Shown: in pieces, positions 55,310-64,000 of the stretch
Position numbering within the stretch: position 1 is the first letter of the stretch
Layout of the letters: each line of letters opens with the position of its first letter
From: an uncultured Alphaproteobacteria bacterium
GTDB taxonomy: Bacteria; Pseudomonadota; Alphaproteobacteria; UBA6615
Assembly: GCA_943787745.1 (NCBI GenBank)
Contig: CALSNJ010000002.1
Location: forward strand, 1,174,668 to 1,238,667
Reading direction: 5' to 3'
Length of the DNA stretch: 64,000 nt
The notes under the pieces: generated by a model
The model's database searches: none
Seen by the model: the letters and a program-made list of their open reading frames with translations, nothing else
Told to the model about the DNA's origin: nothing
Program-made: the position numbers and the translations under genes

Positions 55310-55325
55310 TTGCAGTGCACTGCAA
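55310..55325. promoter_or_regulatory. Perfect 16-bp palindrome (possible operator)
   Basis: TTGCAGTGCACTGCAA reads the same on both strands with no spacer, in the ilvC-leuA gap ahead of the terminator-like hairpin. Its symmetry and length are typical of a dimeric repressor site rather than an RNA hairpin, since there is no loop. Confidence 0.5.
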
Positions 55326-55354
55326 CGGTTTTATTAACCTTAAAGTCAGTTTCG

Positions 55355-55384
55355 TCCCGCGGGCGGCGTTTTGCGCCCGCGGGA
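55355..55384 (-). terminator. ilvC 3' hairpin
   Basis: TCCCGCGGGCG and CGCCCGCGGGA form an 11-bp stem with an eight-base loop, starting 19 bases after the ilvC stop. Only a weak T-containing tract follows. Confidence 0.65.
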
Positions 55385-55403
55385 TCGAATCCGGAGGGTC
55401 AGA

Positions 55404-56519
<1,116 letters not shown>

Positions 56520-56569
56520 TTACAGGCCCAAGGCCTGCCGGGCAATGCCACAATCGCCAATTCCTTGTC

Positions 56570-57124
56570 TTACTTCGCGTCTTCGACGACGCCCGCAAGC
56601 AGATTTGGCTTGCCGCTCTTGTCTCCGCGCTGGATCGCTACGATGCCTGAACGGGAAATCTCGGTCTCACCAAGATTGCGCATCAGCTCCAAAAAGCTAT
56701 CAACCTTTTCCGAGGCTCCGGTCAGCGAGAACACAAAGGAATCCACGCCCGTGTCCACGACCCGTGCGCGGAAGATATCCGCAATCCGCAGGGCTTCACG
56801 TCGCGCCGCGCCTTCGTTGGCGATCTTTACCAGCGCGACCTCATGCTCCACATGCGGCCCTTCAGCCGTCAAGTCATGGACTTCACGAATTGGCACCAGA
56901 CGTTCGAGTTGCGCCTTGATCTGCTCGATGATCATCGGCGTGCCTGACGTGACCAGATTGATCCGTGACGAAGTCTCATCCTCACTGATGGCAGCCACAG
57001 TCAGAGTTTCAATATTGTACCCACGCCCCGAAAACAAACCGACCACACGTGCCAGCACGCCGGGTTCATTGTCCACGACGACGGTCAACACATGCCGTTC
57101 GATGGGATCGTTCTTGTTCGCCAT
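56570..57124 (-). CDS. ilvN: Acetolactate synthase small (regulatory) subunit
   Basis: A regulatory subunit of 184 residues with an N-terminal ACT domain (RHVLTVVVDNEPGVLARVVGLFSGRGYNIETLTVA), which binds valine for feedback control, and a C-terminal ALS-ss domain (ALVKIANEGAARREALRIADIFRARVVDTGVDSFVFSLTG). ATG 57124 is preferred to the adjacent GTG. It pairs with IlvB, whose gene ends 69 bases upstream. Confidence 0.97.
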   Translation of the reverse strand: MANKNDPIERHVLTVVVDNEPGVLARVVGLFSGRGYNIETLTVAAISEDETSSRINLVTSGTPMIIEQIKAQLERLVPIREVHDLTAEGPHVEHEVALVKIANEGAARREALRIADIFRARVVDTGVDSFVFSLTGASEKVDSFLELMRNLGETEISRSGIVAIQRGDKSGKPNLLAGVVEDAK

Positions 57125-57193
57125 CACGCGATCACTTTCTCTCAGTCAGTCTTAATGTTGTCGGCCTATGCAGCCAGAACGCGCGCAAAGCCC

Positions 57194-58963
57194 TTAAACG
57201 AGGACCATGCCTTCTTCGGATTGTTTCTGTTCTTGCTGATCACCAATACCGAGCATGATTTCGTTATGTGCAGCACCACCTGGAATCATCGGGAAGCAAT
57301 TCTCTTCCTTGGTCACAACCATATCGACAATCACCGGACCCGGTGTCTCGATCATCTGCTTGATGACATCATCCACGTCATTCGGGTCAGTGGCGCGAAG
57401 GCCTGTAATTCCATAGCTCTCGGCCAACTTGATAAAGTCCGGCAAGCCATCCGAATAGGATTCAGAATAGCGTGAGCCATGCAGAAGCTCCTGCCACTGA
57501 CGAACCATGCCGAGCCAGTAGTTGTTCAGGATGAAAATTTTCACAGGCAGTTTGTACTGGGCAATCGTCCCCAGTTCCTGAATGTTCATCATCGTCGAGG
57601 CTTCGCCCGCAATGTCGATGACCAGCGATTCCGGGTGTGCCACCTGCACGCCCACAGCGGCCGGAAGGCCATAGCCCATCGTGCCCAGACCACCTGACGT
57701 CATCCAGTGGTTGGGCTTGTCGAAGTGATAATACTGCGCAGCCCACATCTGATGCTGACCAACTTCAGTCGTCACATAGGGGTCACGGTCTTTTGTCAAT
57801 TCGTACAAACGCTTGATTGCATATTGCGGCTTGATCTCCGCCTTCGGCGCAAAACTCTGCTCGAACCCGAGGCAATCAACGGCCCGCCATTCTTCTATCT
57901 GCTTCCACCATGCCTCCAGCGCTTTGCCGTCGGGCTGGGCATTTCGTGCCTTCCACTTCTCGAGCATATCTTCGACAACGTTTTCAACGTCCCCGATGAT
58001 CGGCACGTCGACCTGGATATTCTTATTGATGGAGCTGGGATCGATATCGATGTGAATCTTCCTGGAACCCGGCGAGAACGCATCGGTACGCCCGGTGACG
58101 CGATCGTCAAAACGCGCACCGATCGCCACCATGACATCACAATCATACATCGCGAGATTGGACTCATAGGTCCCGTGCATACCCAACATACCCAGCCATT
58201 GCGGTGAGGATGCCGGAAACGCGCCCAGACCCATAATCGTCGTCGTCGCGGGATACCCCGTCAGCTTCACCAGTTCCGTGACCAACTCACAGGCCCGTGG
58301 GCCGGAATTGATGCAACCGCCGCCGATATAGAAAATCGGTTTCTTGGCGTTCGCAATCAGCTCGACGGCTTCTTCAATCGCCAGATCAGCACCCTCGCGG
58401 GTCGGATTGTAATGACGATGAGTTACGTTCTCAGGTGAGAGATACTCGCCCTCAGCAAACTGCACATCTTTTGGCAGGTCGATCACAACCGGGCCCGGAC
58501 GGCCAGCCGCGGCGACATAAAACGCCTCATGCATGGTCCGGCTCAGATCATCAACATCCTTCACCAGATAATTGTGCTTGGTGCAGGGACGCGTGATGCC
58601 AGTGGTATCGGCTTCCTGAAATGCATCATTGCCGATCAGATGAGTCGGCACCTGACCAGTCAGACACACGACCGGAATGCTGTCCATGAGCGCATCGGTC
58701 AAACCGGTCACGGCATTGGTCGCACCCGGGCCAGACGTCACCAGAACCACACCAACTTTGCCAGTTGAACGGGCATAGCCTTCGGCCATATGGACCGCGC
58801 CCTGCTCGTGACGACACAGAATGTGGCGAACAGAATTTTGCTTGAAAATCGCGTCATACATGGGAAGCACGGCACCGCCGGGGTATCCGAATATTATCTC
58901 AACACCCTGATCTGCCAGAGCCTTGATCACCATTTCCGCACCGGTCATTCGGTTTCCGGACAT
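57194..58963 (-). CDS. ilvB: Acetolactate synthase large (catalytic) subunit
   Basis: ThDP-dependent carboligase making acetolactate or acetohydroxybutyrate; 589 residues from [40 protein letters not shown]. The catalytic Glu lies in [20 protein letters not shown], and the ThDP-binding segment [16 protein letters not shown]-like region ([45 protein letters not shown]) is complete. An alternative ATG eight codons upstream (58987) exists with a poor ribosome-binding site. First gene of the ilvB-ilvN-ilvC cluster. Confidence 0.96.
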   Translation of the reverse strand: MSGNRMTGAEMVIKALADQGVEIIFGYPGGAVLPMYDAIFKQNSVRHILCRHEQGAVHMAEGYARSTGKVGVVLVTSGPGATNAVTGLTDALMDSIPVVCLTGQVPTHLIGNDAFQEADTTGITRPCTKHNYLVKDVDDLSRTMHEAFYVAAAGRPGPVVIDLPKDVQFAEGEYLSPENVTHRHYNPTREGADLAIEEAVELIANAKKPIFYIGGGCINSGPRACELVTELVKLTGYPATTTIMGLGAFPASSPQWLGMLGMHGTYESNLAMYDCDVMVAIGARFDDRVTGRTDAFSPGSRKIHIDIDPSSINKNIQVDVPIIGDVENVVEDMLEKWKARNAQPDGKALEAWWKQIEEWRAVDCLGFEQSFAPKAEIKPQYAIKRLYELTKDRDPYVTTEVGQHQMWAAQYYHFDKPNHWMTSGGLGTMGYGLPAAVGVQVAHPESLVIDIAGEASTMMNIQELGTIAQYKLPVKIFILNNYWLGMVRQWQELLHGSRYSESYSDGLPDFIKLAESYGITGLRATDPNDVDDVIKQMIETPGPVIVDMVVTKEENCFPMIPGGAAHNEIMLGIGDQQEQKQSEEGMVLV

Positions 58964-59230
58964 ATCACTCACGCCTTTCTTATCCATTCGATCTGATCAG
59001 GCTCCCCCCAAACCAAATCCAACCCGACAAGTCCTCATCGGGACCGGCGACATAAACGAAACCACCGCCAATTGCCAGAAAACAACCGGATGGCAGCGTC
59101 CACGGCGACAAACTGTCGCCGCCTCGTTTCACATGTCGTGCGTTGCCAGGCACAAACGCAACGCAACCATGCCAAAGCGACACGGATCAACAGATGCGCA
59201 TGAGCAACTTAAGCAAAGATTTATAGACCG

Positions 59231-60178
59231 TCAACTCAGAAATGATAATATTTTGTCTTGGTTATTGTAATTATATTTCAATATTGGAAAATCGCTGGAA
59301 TCTTCCCCGCCCTCAAAGGGCAGCTGATGCCGCAGCCACGTCATCTGCCGCTTGGCATAATTGCGGGTCTGTTGGCGGGATTTCGACTTTGCGTCCTCCA
59401 ATGACATTTCTCCCCGCAAATGTGCTGACAGCGCGGGATAGCCGAGCGCCTTGAATATTGGCAGGTCCGCGCTCAGCTGCTCACGTTCAGCGCGGCTGGC
59501 CAGCGCTCTCACCTCGTCCAGAGCGCCCATCTCCAGCATCTGATCAAACCGGCTTTCGCAGTTGGCATATAGATCGTCACGCGCCGGCATGAGAACGACG
59601 ATCCGAAACGTCAGCCCGGTCGGCGGGACGGGGTCCCGGTGCCAGTCCGACAGCGCGCGCCCCGTCGCTTCAAACACTTCCCAGGCGCGCGACATTCGCT
59701 GACTGTCGGTCGCATGCAGCCGGGCCGCAGATTCAGGATCACGCGCGGCGAGTTCCTGATGGAAAGCTTCCGCCCCAATCTGCTTGCGACGTTCGCGTGC
59801 GGTATCGCGGACCGCCTTGGGAATTTGAGGAATCTCTGCAATTCCCTCCATGAGCGCGCGCAGATAGAGCCCGGTCCCGCCCACAACAATCGGACGCCGA
59901 GCCGCCGCCCGGATATCGGCGATCTCGGCTCGCGCATCACGTGCCCAGTCAGCAGCCGAAGCCATGTCAGAGGCTTGCCGATATCCGTAAAGTCGATGGG
60001 GGACGCGGGCCTCATCTTCGACAGATGGGCGTGCCGTCAAGATGCGCAGATCGTCATACACCTGCATTGAATCTGCATTCACAATTGTGCCCGTCAGGGC
60101 CTCCGCAACTTCAAGCGCAAGCCCGGACTTGCCGCTGGCAGTGGGACCGGCAATGACAACGACGGGCGCGTCACTCAT
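59231..60178 (-). CDS. miaA: tRNA dimethylallyltransferase
   Basis: Adds a dimethylallyl group to A37 of tRNAs reading U-first codons. It has 315 residues with P-loop GPTASGKSG (11-19), NADSMQVYDDLRILTARPSVEDEARVPHRLYGYRQ, VVGGTGLYLRALMEGIA and the C-terminal QQTRNYAKRQMTWLRHQLPF. The last ~20 residues (after SSDFPILKYNYNNQDK) come from AT-rich sequence and exceed the usual family end, as if the original stop had been lost. Its start is 10 bases after the DUF1015 gene. Confidence 0.95.
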   Translation of the reverse strand: MSDAPVVVIAGPTASGKSGLALEVAEALTGTIVNADSMQVYDDLRILTARPSVEDEARVPHRLYGYRQASDMASAADWARDARAEIADIRAAARRPIVVGGTGLYLRALMEGIAEIPQIPKAVRDTARERRKQIGAEAFHQELAARDPESAARLHATDSQRMSRAWEVFEATGRALSDWHRDPVPPTGLTFRIVVLMPARDDLYANCESRFDQMLEMGALDEVRALASRAEREQLSADLPIFKALGYPALSAHLRGEMSLEDAKSKSRQQTRNYAKRQMTWLRHQLPFEGGEDSSDFPILKYNYNNQDKILSFLS

Positions 60179-60188
60179 GGTCCCGGCG

Positions 60189-61430
60189 TCACGTGCTCAA
60201 CGGGTAGGACACCAGACCATCGGCCAGCTTGGGCTCGAACCAGGTGGATTTCGGCGGCATCACTTCGTTGGCGTCTGCAACGGCCATAAGGTCCTGAATG
60301 CTGGTCGGGAAGAGCGCAAAGGCAACCGCCCAGTCGCCACTATCAACCCGCTCCTGCAACGCACCAAGGCCACGAATGCCACCAACAAAATCAATCCGCT
60401 TGTCTGTGCGTGGATCGGCAATGCCGAGCACGGGCTCAAGCAAACGATCCGAGAGCAGCTTCACATCCAGCCTGTCCAGCGGTGCGGCATCTGCTGCGGG
60501 CGGTGATTTCGTATCCAGAGCATACCAGGTGCCATCGAGATACATCCCGAATCCGTGCTGCGCGGCCGGACGGGCCTCCCCATCCACGGCCTCGACGTCA
60601 AAAACCTCGGTGACCTTAGCCAGAAACGCGTCAGCATCCAGACCGTTCAGGTCTTTCACGACGCGATTGTAGTCGAGAATGCGAAGCTCATTGGCAGGAA
60701 AGGCCACGATCAGAAACCGTTCATGCGCCGACCCGGCATCCGCCCTCTCCGCGCGCATTGCAGCAACCCGCGATGCGGCAGCCGAACGATGATGGCCGTC
60801 GGCAATATAGAGCACATCAATCGGCGCATAGGCTTCGGCCACCTGCGCGACGGCTGCCGCGTCAGTGACGGCCCAGATGATGTGCCGTACGCCGTCAGGC
60901 TGGGTTACGTCATAAGTCGGGGCGTTCGCCGTGACGGTCGCCAAAACGGCCTCCACGGAATCACGGTCTTCATGCACAACAAGTACCGGACCGGTTTGGG
61001 CATCGACGGCATCGATTTGCCGAACCCGATCGTCTTCCTTGTCGGGGCGGGTAAACTCATGTTTCCGCACGCGGTTCTCGTCGTATGCGTCAACGGGAGC
61101 TGCGGCCACCAGCCCGGTCTGGGTGTGGTCCCCCATGATAATACGATAGACATAGTAGCAAGGCGCACCATCGCGAATCAGCACGCCGGCTTCCGACATC
61201 GCCACCAGATTATCGGCACCTTTTTGATAAACGGCTTCACTATAGGGATTGGTGCCGTCCGGCAGATCGATTTCCGGCCGTGACACGTGCAAAAAACTCC
61301 AGGGCCGTCCTTCCGCCATGGTCTTCGCTTCGGCGAATGACATCACATCATAGGGCGGCGCTGCGACATCCGCAGCGGATTCGGGTGTGGGGCGCAAACC
61401 TGTAAACGGGTGAAGAAGACTTTCTGACAT
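60189..61430 (-). CDS. DUF1015 family protein
   Basis: A conserved protein of about 413 residues. LHPFTGLRPTPESAADVAAPPYDVMSFAEAK, SFLHVSRPEIDLPDGTNPYSEAVYQKGADNL, YYVYRIIMGDHTQTGLVAAAPVDAYDENRVRKHEFTRPDKEDDRVRQIDAV and the HHRSAAASRVAAMR motif (YIADGHHRSAA) are all family hallmarks. An upstream in-frame ATG at 61469 with better spacing could extend it by 13 residues. The family is often found beside serine biosynthesis genes; its reaction is not established here. Confidence 0.88.
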   Translation of the reverse strand: MSESLLHPFTGLRPTPESAADVAAPPYDVMSFAEAKTMAEGRPWSFLHVSRPEIDLPDGTNPYSEAVYQKGADNLVAMSEAGVLIRDGAPCYYVYRIIMGDHTQTGLVAAAPVDAYDENRVRKHEFTRPDKEDDRVRQIDAVDAQTGPVLVVHEDRDSVEAVLATVTANAPTYDVTQPDGVRHIIWAVTDAAAVAQVAEAYAPIDVLYIADGHHRSAAASRVAAMRAERADAGSAHERFLIVAFPANELRILDYNRVVKDLNGLDADAFLAKVTEVFDVEAVDGEARPAAQHGFGMYLDGTWYALDTKSPPAADAAPLDRLDVKLLSDRLLEPVLGIADPRTDKRIDFVGGIRGLGALQERVDSGDWAVAFALFPTSIQDLMAVADANEVMPPKSTWFEPKLADGLVSYPLST

Positions 61431-61593
61431 ATCGAAGCTCGATCCTGGGTCTGGGAGCGTTACATCCATTCGGATGGCGCCCTCTTCGCACATCCCGGCG
61501 GCCCAGAAAAGTGCCGTCCGCCCAAAGAATAACGGCGGCGCCCGAAGACGCCGCCGTCACGCTGCGAACAGCGTTGCCAAATCCACCCGAAGG

Positions 61594-63096
61594 CTAGGAC
61601 TTGCTGATGCGAACCGCGACGAAACGACGGTCACCATTGCGGTTGATCTTCAGCAGTACCGAGCTGCGATCCGCGTCACGTGCTTCTCGGATCTTCTCGG
61701 CAATCTCACCCGGGCTGCTGACCTCTTCCTGGCTAACTTCAACGATAACGTCACCCGGACGCAGGCTTTTCTCAGCTGCAGCACTGTCGGGCTCAACGCC
61801 CGTAATCACAACACCCCTGAGGTCTTCGGGAAGTGCAAACTGCTTGCGCATGTCGTCGGTAATACTGGTGACCGAGACGCCGAGGTCGTCAATGGTTGCT
61901 TCTTCAGGCTCAACGGCATCACCGCGCGGACCCGTCGATGCCAACACCGGCACTTCTTCATCGAGTTCACCGATCATCACCGAAACCGACTGCTCACGCT
62001 CGTCGCGCCAAACCTTGACCGGAACACTCTTCCCGATATCGGTTTCCGCAACGATCCGCGGCAATTCACGCATGCTGTCGACAGATTTTCCGTCGAAAGA
62101 CAGGACCACATCACCGGCTTTGATGCCGCCCTCTTCAGCCGGACCATCTGCAGTTACAGAAGACACAAGCGCACCACGCGCCTTGTCGAGACCAATGCTT
62201 TCGGCGATCTCGTCGGTCACAGTCTGAATTCGAACACCAAGCCAGCCACGACGCGTCTGGCCGAACTCCTGAAGCTGGGCAATCACGCGTGACACAATCG
62301 TGGATGGCACCGCAAACCCAACGCCAACACTACCGCCGGTCGGCGAGAAAATTGCCGTATTCACACCAATGACCTCGCCATCCATGTTGAACATCGGACC
62401 ACCCGAGTTGCCGCGATTGATTGAGGCATCGGTCTGCAGGAAGCTGTCATAGGGTCCCTGATTGATGTCGCGCTGACGGGCGGAAATAATACCGGCTGTT
62501 ACCGTACCACCCAGTCCGAACGGGTTTCCGATAGCAACAACCCAGTCACCGACACGCGACTTGGTGGAATCACCCCATGGAACAGCGGGGAGGTCCCGGT
62601 CTGCATCAATGCGCAGCAGGGCCAGATCCGTCTTGGGGTCCCGGCCCACAAGCGTGGCAACATGCTGGGAGTCATCAGACAATGTGACGGTGATCTCATC
62701 CGCCCCTTCGATCACATGGTTGTTCGTAACCACGAGCCCGTCAGAGCTGATGATGAAACCCGAACCCAGCGAGGTCGCACGTCGCGGCGCATTCTGGTTT
62801 CGATTGAAAAACTCGCGGAACGAGTCGCCAAATGGCGAACCTTCAGGAAGCTGAGGGGCCTGCGGACCACGATCCTCTCGCACGACTTGCGTGCTTGAGA
62901 TGTTCACGACCGAAGGCAAGAGCTTGTCTGCCAGATCGGCAAAGGAGTCCGGTGCCGACTTGGCTGCAGCTGGCAACGCGCCGAGCACCATGGTGAGCGC
63001 AAACAGCAGACCAAGGAGGAAGGCCGCCGTCGTATTCAGGCGGCTTGCGGTCCAGCCTGTCAGCGCGACTGATTGATTGGTTCGATTTGAATTCAT
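61594..63096 (-). CDS. degP: Do-family periplasmic serine protease (DegP/DegQ-like)
   Basis: A 500-residue envelope protease/chaperone. An N-terminal signal-anchor segment (TAAFLLGLLFALTMVLGALPAAA) precedes the trypsin-like domain with His127 (TNNHVIEG), Asp157 (DPKTDLALLRI) and Ser231 (INRGNSGGPMFN). Two PDZ domains follow (about 285-375 and 400-495; GWLGVRIQTVTDEIAESIGL and GVVITGVEPDSAAAEKSLRPGDVIVEV). GGGAGAG precedes the start. It degrades or refolds misfolded periplasmic proteins and is usually stress-induced. Confidence 0.97.
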   Translation of the reverse strand: MNSNRTNQSVALTGWTASRLNTTAAFLLGLLFALTMVLGALPAAAKSAPDSFADLADKLLPSVVNISSTQVVREDRGPQAPQLPEGSPFGDSFREFFNRNQNAPRRATSLGSGFIISSDGLVVTNNHVIEGADEITVTLSDDSQHVATLVGRDPKTDLALLRIDADRDLPAVPWGDSTKSRVGDWVVAIGNPFGLGGTVTAGIISARQRDINQGPYDSFLQTDASINRGNSGGPMFNMDGEVIGVNTAIFSPTGGSVGVGFAVPSTIVSRVIAQLQEFGQTRRGWLGVRIQTVTDEIAESIGLDKARGALVSSVTADGPAEEGGIKAGDVVLSFDGKSVDSMRELPRIVAETDIGKSVPVKVWRDEREQSVSVMIGELDEEVPVLASTGPRGDAVEPEEATIDDLGVSVTSITDDMRKQFALPEDLRGVVITGVEPDSAAAEKSLRPGDVIVEVSQEEVSSPGEIAEKIREARDADRSSVLLKINRNGDRRFVAVRISKS

Positions 63097-63161
63097 GTTT
63101 TCGTCTCTCCCGTTCCGGGCGTTTGTCCTGCGGAGGTGTTTGCTTTGAAAGCTCTTCCAAA

Positions 63162-63190
63162 AATATGAGAGGTCGAGTTTTTCAGTTCAA
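63162..63190 (-). promoter_or_regulatory. Promoter of the degP gene
   Basis: Minus-strand TTGAAC (63185-63190) and CATATT (63162-63167) are 17 bases apart, a good vegetative promoter in the 255-base gap upstream of degP. No second stress-type promoter was recognised. Confidence 0.6.
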
Positions 63191-63351
63191 GGGAACCTCA
63201 CCAGGCTGTTTGGCGAGATGGGACAATAAATTGCCGCCAACCAGAGATATGGGGGGCAATCATGGTCGCAATGGGGCGCGCGCCCGGCAGCTTTTGGGCA
63301 GCACGCACCCATGCAATGACAATTGTGTGAACGAATGGATGGAAAACACGC

Positions 63352-63564
63352 TCAAAACGTCTTCACCGCCCATAACAGGGCAAAACCAACAACGGCTGCG
63401 ATGAGGCCTCCTGTGCGCAGGGCCGAGGCTGGAACCTCAACCATGCGCAGCAGGAGTTTCTTCATGGCTTCAGGAGCAATCGCATAGACCAGACCCTCAA
63501 CAATCAGGATCAGGCCAAACCCAATCAGCGCAAAACTTAACCAAGGACCAAGTTGAGCGCCCAT
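63352..63564 (-). CDS. DUF2065 domain membrane protein
   Basis: A 70-residue inner-membrane protein with two hydrophobic helices, WLSFALIGFGLILIVEGLVYAIAP and GGLIAAVVGFALLWAVKTF, joined by a basic loop (EAMKKLLLRMVEVPASALR). DUF2065 genes are commonly placed just after hflC in proteobacteria, as here (9 bases). Function unknown. Confidence 0.92.
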   Translation of the reverse strand: MGAQLGPWLSFALIGFGLILIVEGLVYAIAPEAMKKLLLRMVEVPASALRTGGLIAAVVGFALLWAVKTF

Positions 63565-63573
63565 GGATTCTCC

Positions 63574-64000
63574 CTATTGCGTGGGCTGACGATCGGTTAC
63601 CCGATCACGGCCACCTTCGAGATTTCCAAAATACTTGAAGAAATCACTGTCGGGAGAAAGCAACATTGTTGTCCCTTCCCGAGCGAAGGTTTCCTTATAG
63701 GCCTCAAGCGAACGGAAGAACTCAAAGAAGTCCGGATCCTTTCCGTAGGATTCGCCGAGGATATCGTTCCGTGTGGCATCGCCCTCACCTTTAAGAACCT
63801 GTGCCTCACGTTGGGCTTCAGCAACGATCACCACCTGCTGGCGATCAGCCTCGGCCCGAATACGACGGGCATTCTCATCACCTTCAGCACGAAGCAGATT
63901 GGCCTGCCGCTGACGTTCGGTCACCATCCGCTCGTACACGGTCTTGGAGACAGCCTCAGGAAGTTCCGTACGACCGATCCGGATATCGACAACATCAATT
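63574..64000 (-). CDS. hflC: HflC, C-terminal part (5' end beyond window)
   Basis: The last ~142 codons of the SPFH/band-7 protein HflC, a partner of HflK regulating FtsH. The frame is open to the right edge: IDVVDIRIGRTELPEAVSKTVYERMVTERQRQANLLRAEGDENARRIRAEADRQQVVIVAEAQREAQVLKGEGDATRNDIL is the stalk helix and DPDFFEFFRSLEAYKETFAREGTTMLLSPDSDFFKYFG the C-terminal family motif. An internal ATG at 63939 is not the true start. Confidence 0.95.
   Translation of the reverse strand, partial: IDVVDIRIGRTELPEAVSKTVYERMVTERQRQANLLRAEGDENARRIRAEADRQQVVIVAEAQREAQVLKGEGDATRNDILGESYGKDPDFFEFFRSLEAYKETFAREGTTMLLSPDSDFFKYFGNLEGGRDRVTDRQPTQ

Larger units (their letters stand above)
54946..55403 (-). promoter_or_regulatory. 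leuA leader / ilvC-leuA intergenic region
   Basis: Contents read toward leuA are: the ilvC 3' hairpin (55355-55384), a perfect 16-bp palindrome (55310-55325), an intrinsic-terminator-like hairpin (55200-55224) and a short ORF of 45 codons (55030-55167), then about 80 bases up to leuA. This order resembles an amino-acid-responsive leader, but the parts do not form a classical leader-peptide-then-terminator arrangement. Confidence 0.5.

Noticed and set aside
58980-59183. 67-codon minus-strand ORF before ilvB, considered as a leader peptide
   Set aside because: It overlaps the alternative ilvB start and lacks clustered branched-chain codons. The 8-bp hairpin inside it (59103-59121) has no U-tract, so attenuation is not supported.

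Overview
The window is a chromosomal segment of a moderately high-GC alphaproteobacterium, most likely Rhodospirillales-like. The right end carries a conserved housekeeping backbone: an hflC fragment, a DUF2065 gene, degP, a DUF1015 gene, miaA, ilvB-ilvN-ilvC, leuA, mreB-mreC-mreD-mrdA-rodA and tRNA-Lys. Gene order, protein lengths and codon use suit that group; no 16S rRNA or other species marker is present.

Layout. (a) 1-20 kb holds catabolic genes: mmsA (cut by the left edge), a flavin reductase, alpha/beta hydrolases, a DmdB-like acyl-CoA ligase, a nitroreductase, an MFS transporter, a frameshifted SDR, hydantoinase/oxoprolinase subunits (hyuB intact, hyuA frameshifted twice), alanine dehydrogenase, an MhpD-like hydratase and a zinc alcohol dehydrogenase. 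An SDR - acyl-CoA dehydrogenase - APH kinase operon follows, with a divergent enoyl-CoA hydratase. (b) 19.5-31 kb holds lrgA/lrgB, a PaaI-type thioesterase, a rhodanese, an amidohydrolase, a complete TRAP transporter and a hydrolase / CoA ligase / acyl-CoA dehydrogenase / enoyl-CoA hydratase operon. (c) 31-34 kb is an accessory patch: a DUF2786-like gene without a normal start codon, a YciI protein and a complete IS3-family element ending next to the hmgA promoter. (d) 33.8-35.2 kb is hmgA. (e) 35.2-42.4 kb holds four tandem CocE/NonD (S15-like) hydrolase paralogues in one run. (f) 42.5-47.5 kb holds a small secreted SUOX-fold-like protein, a Hyi-like isomerase, a deaminase, an archaeosine-synthase-like protein behind a sigma-54-type promoter, an SDR with an in-frame amber codon and arsH. 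(g) 47.5-64 kb is the housekeeping block.

How the genes fit together. Regions a, b and e look like a scavenging repertoire for esters, carboxylates and aromatics: uptake by TRAP and MFS carriers, hydrolysis by alpha/beta and CocE-type hydrolases, CoA activation, beta-oxidation-like steps, and funnelling into central metabolism through HmgA and MmsA. The SDR/ACAD/APH operon matches the enzyme set that converts 4-hydroxyacyl-CoA to 3-hydroxyacyl-CoA in levulinate catabolism.

The most unusual item is the 44812-45846 gene. It carries the exact PC-X3-KPY-X2-S-X2-H signature of archaeal archaeosine synthase (ArcS, DUF5591) without the tRNA-binding parts, and sits behind a textbook -24/-12 promoter with three upstream CTTGGGC boxes. 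Several genes carry lesions (two frameshifted loci, one amber codon, one missing start codon). These may be real decay or sequence errors, and the sequence alone cannot decide which.
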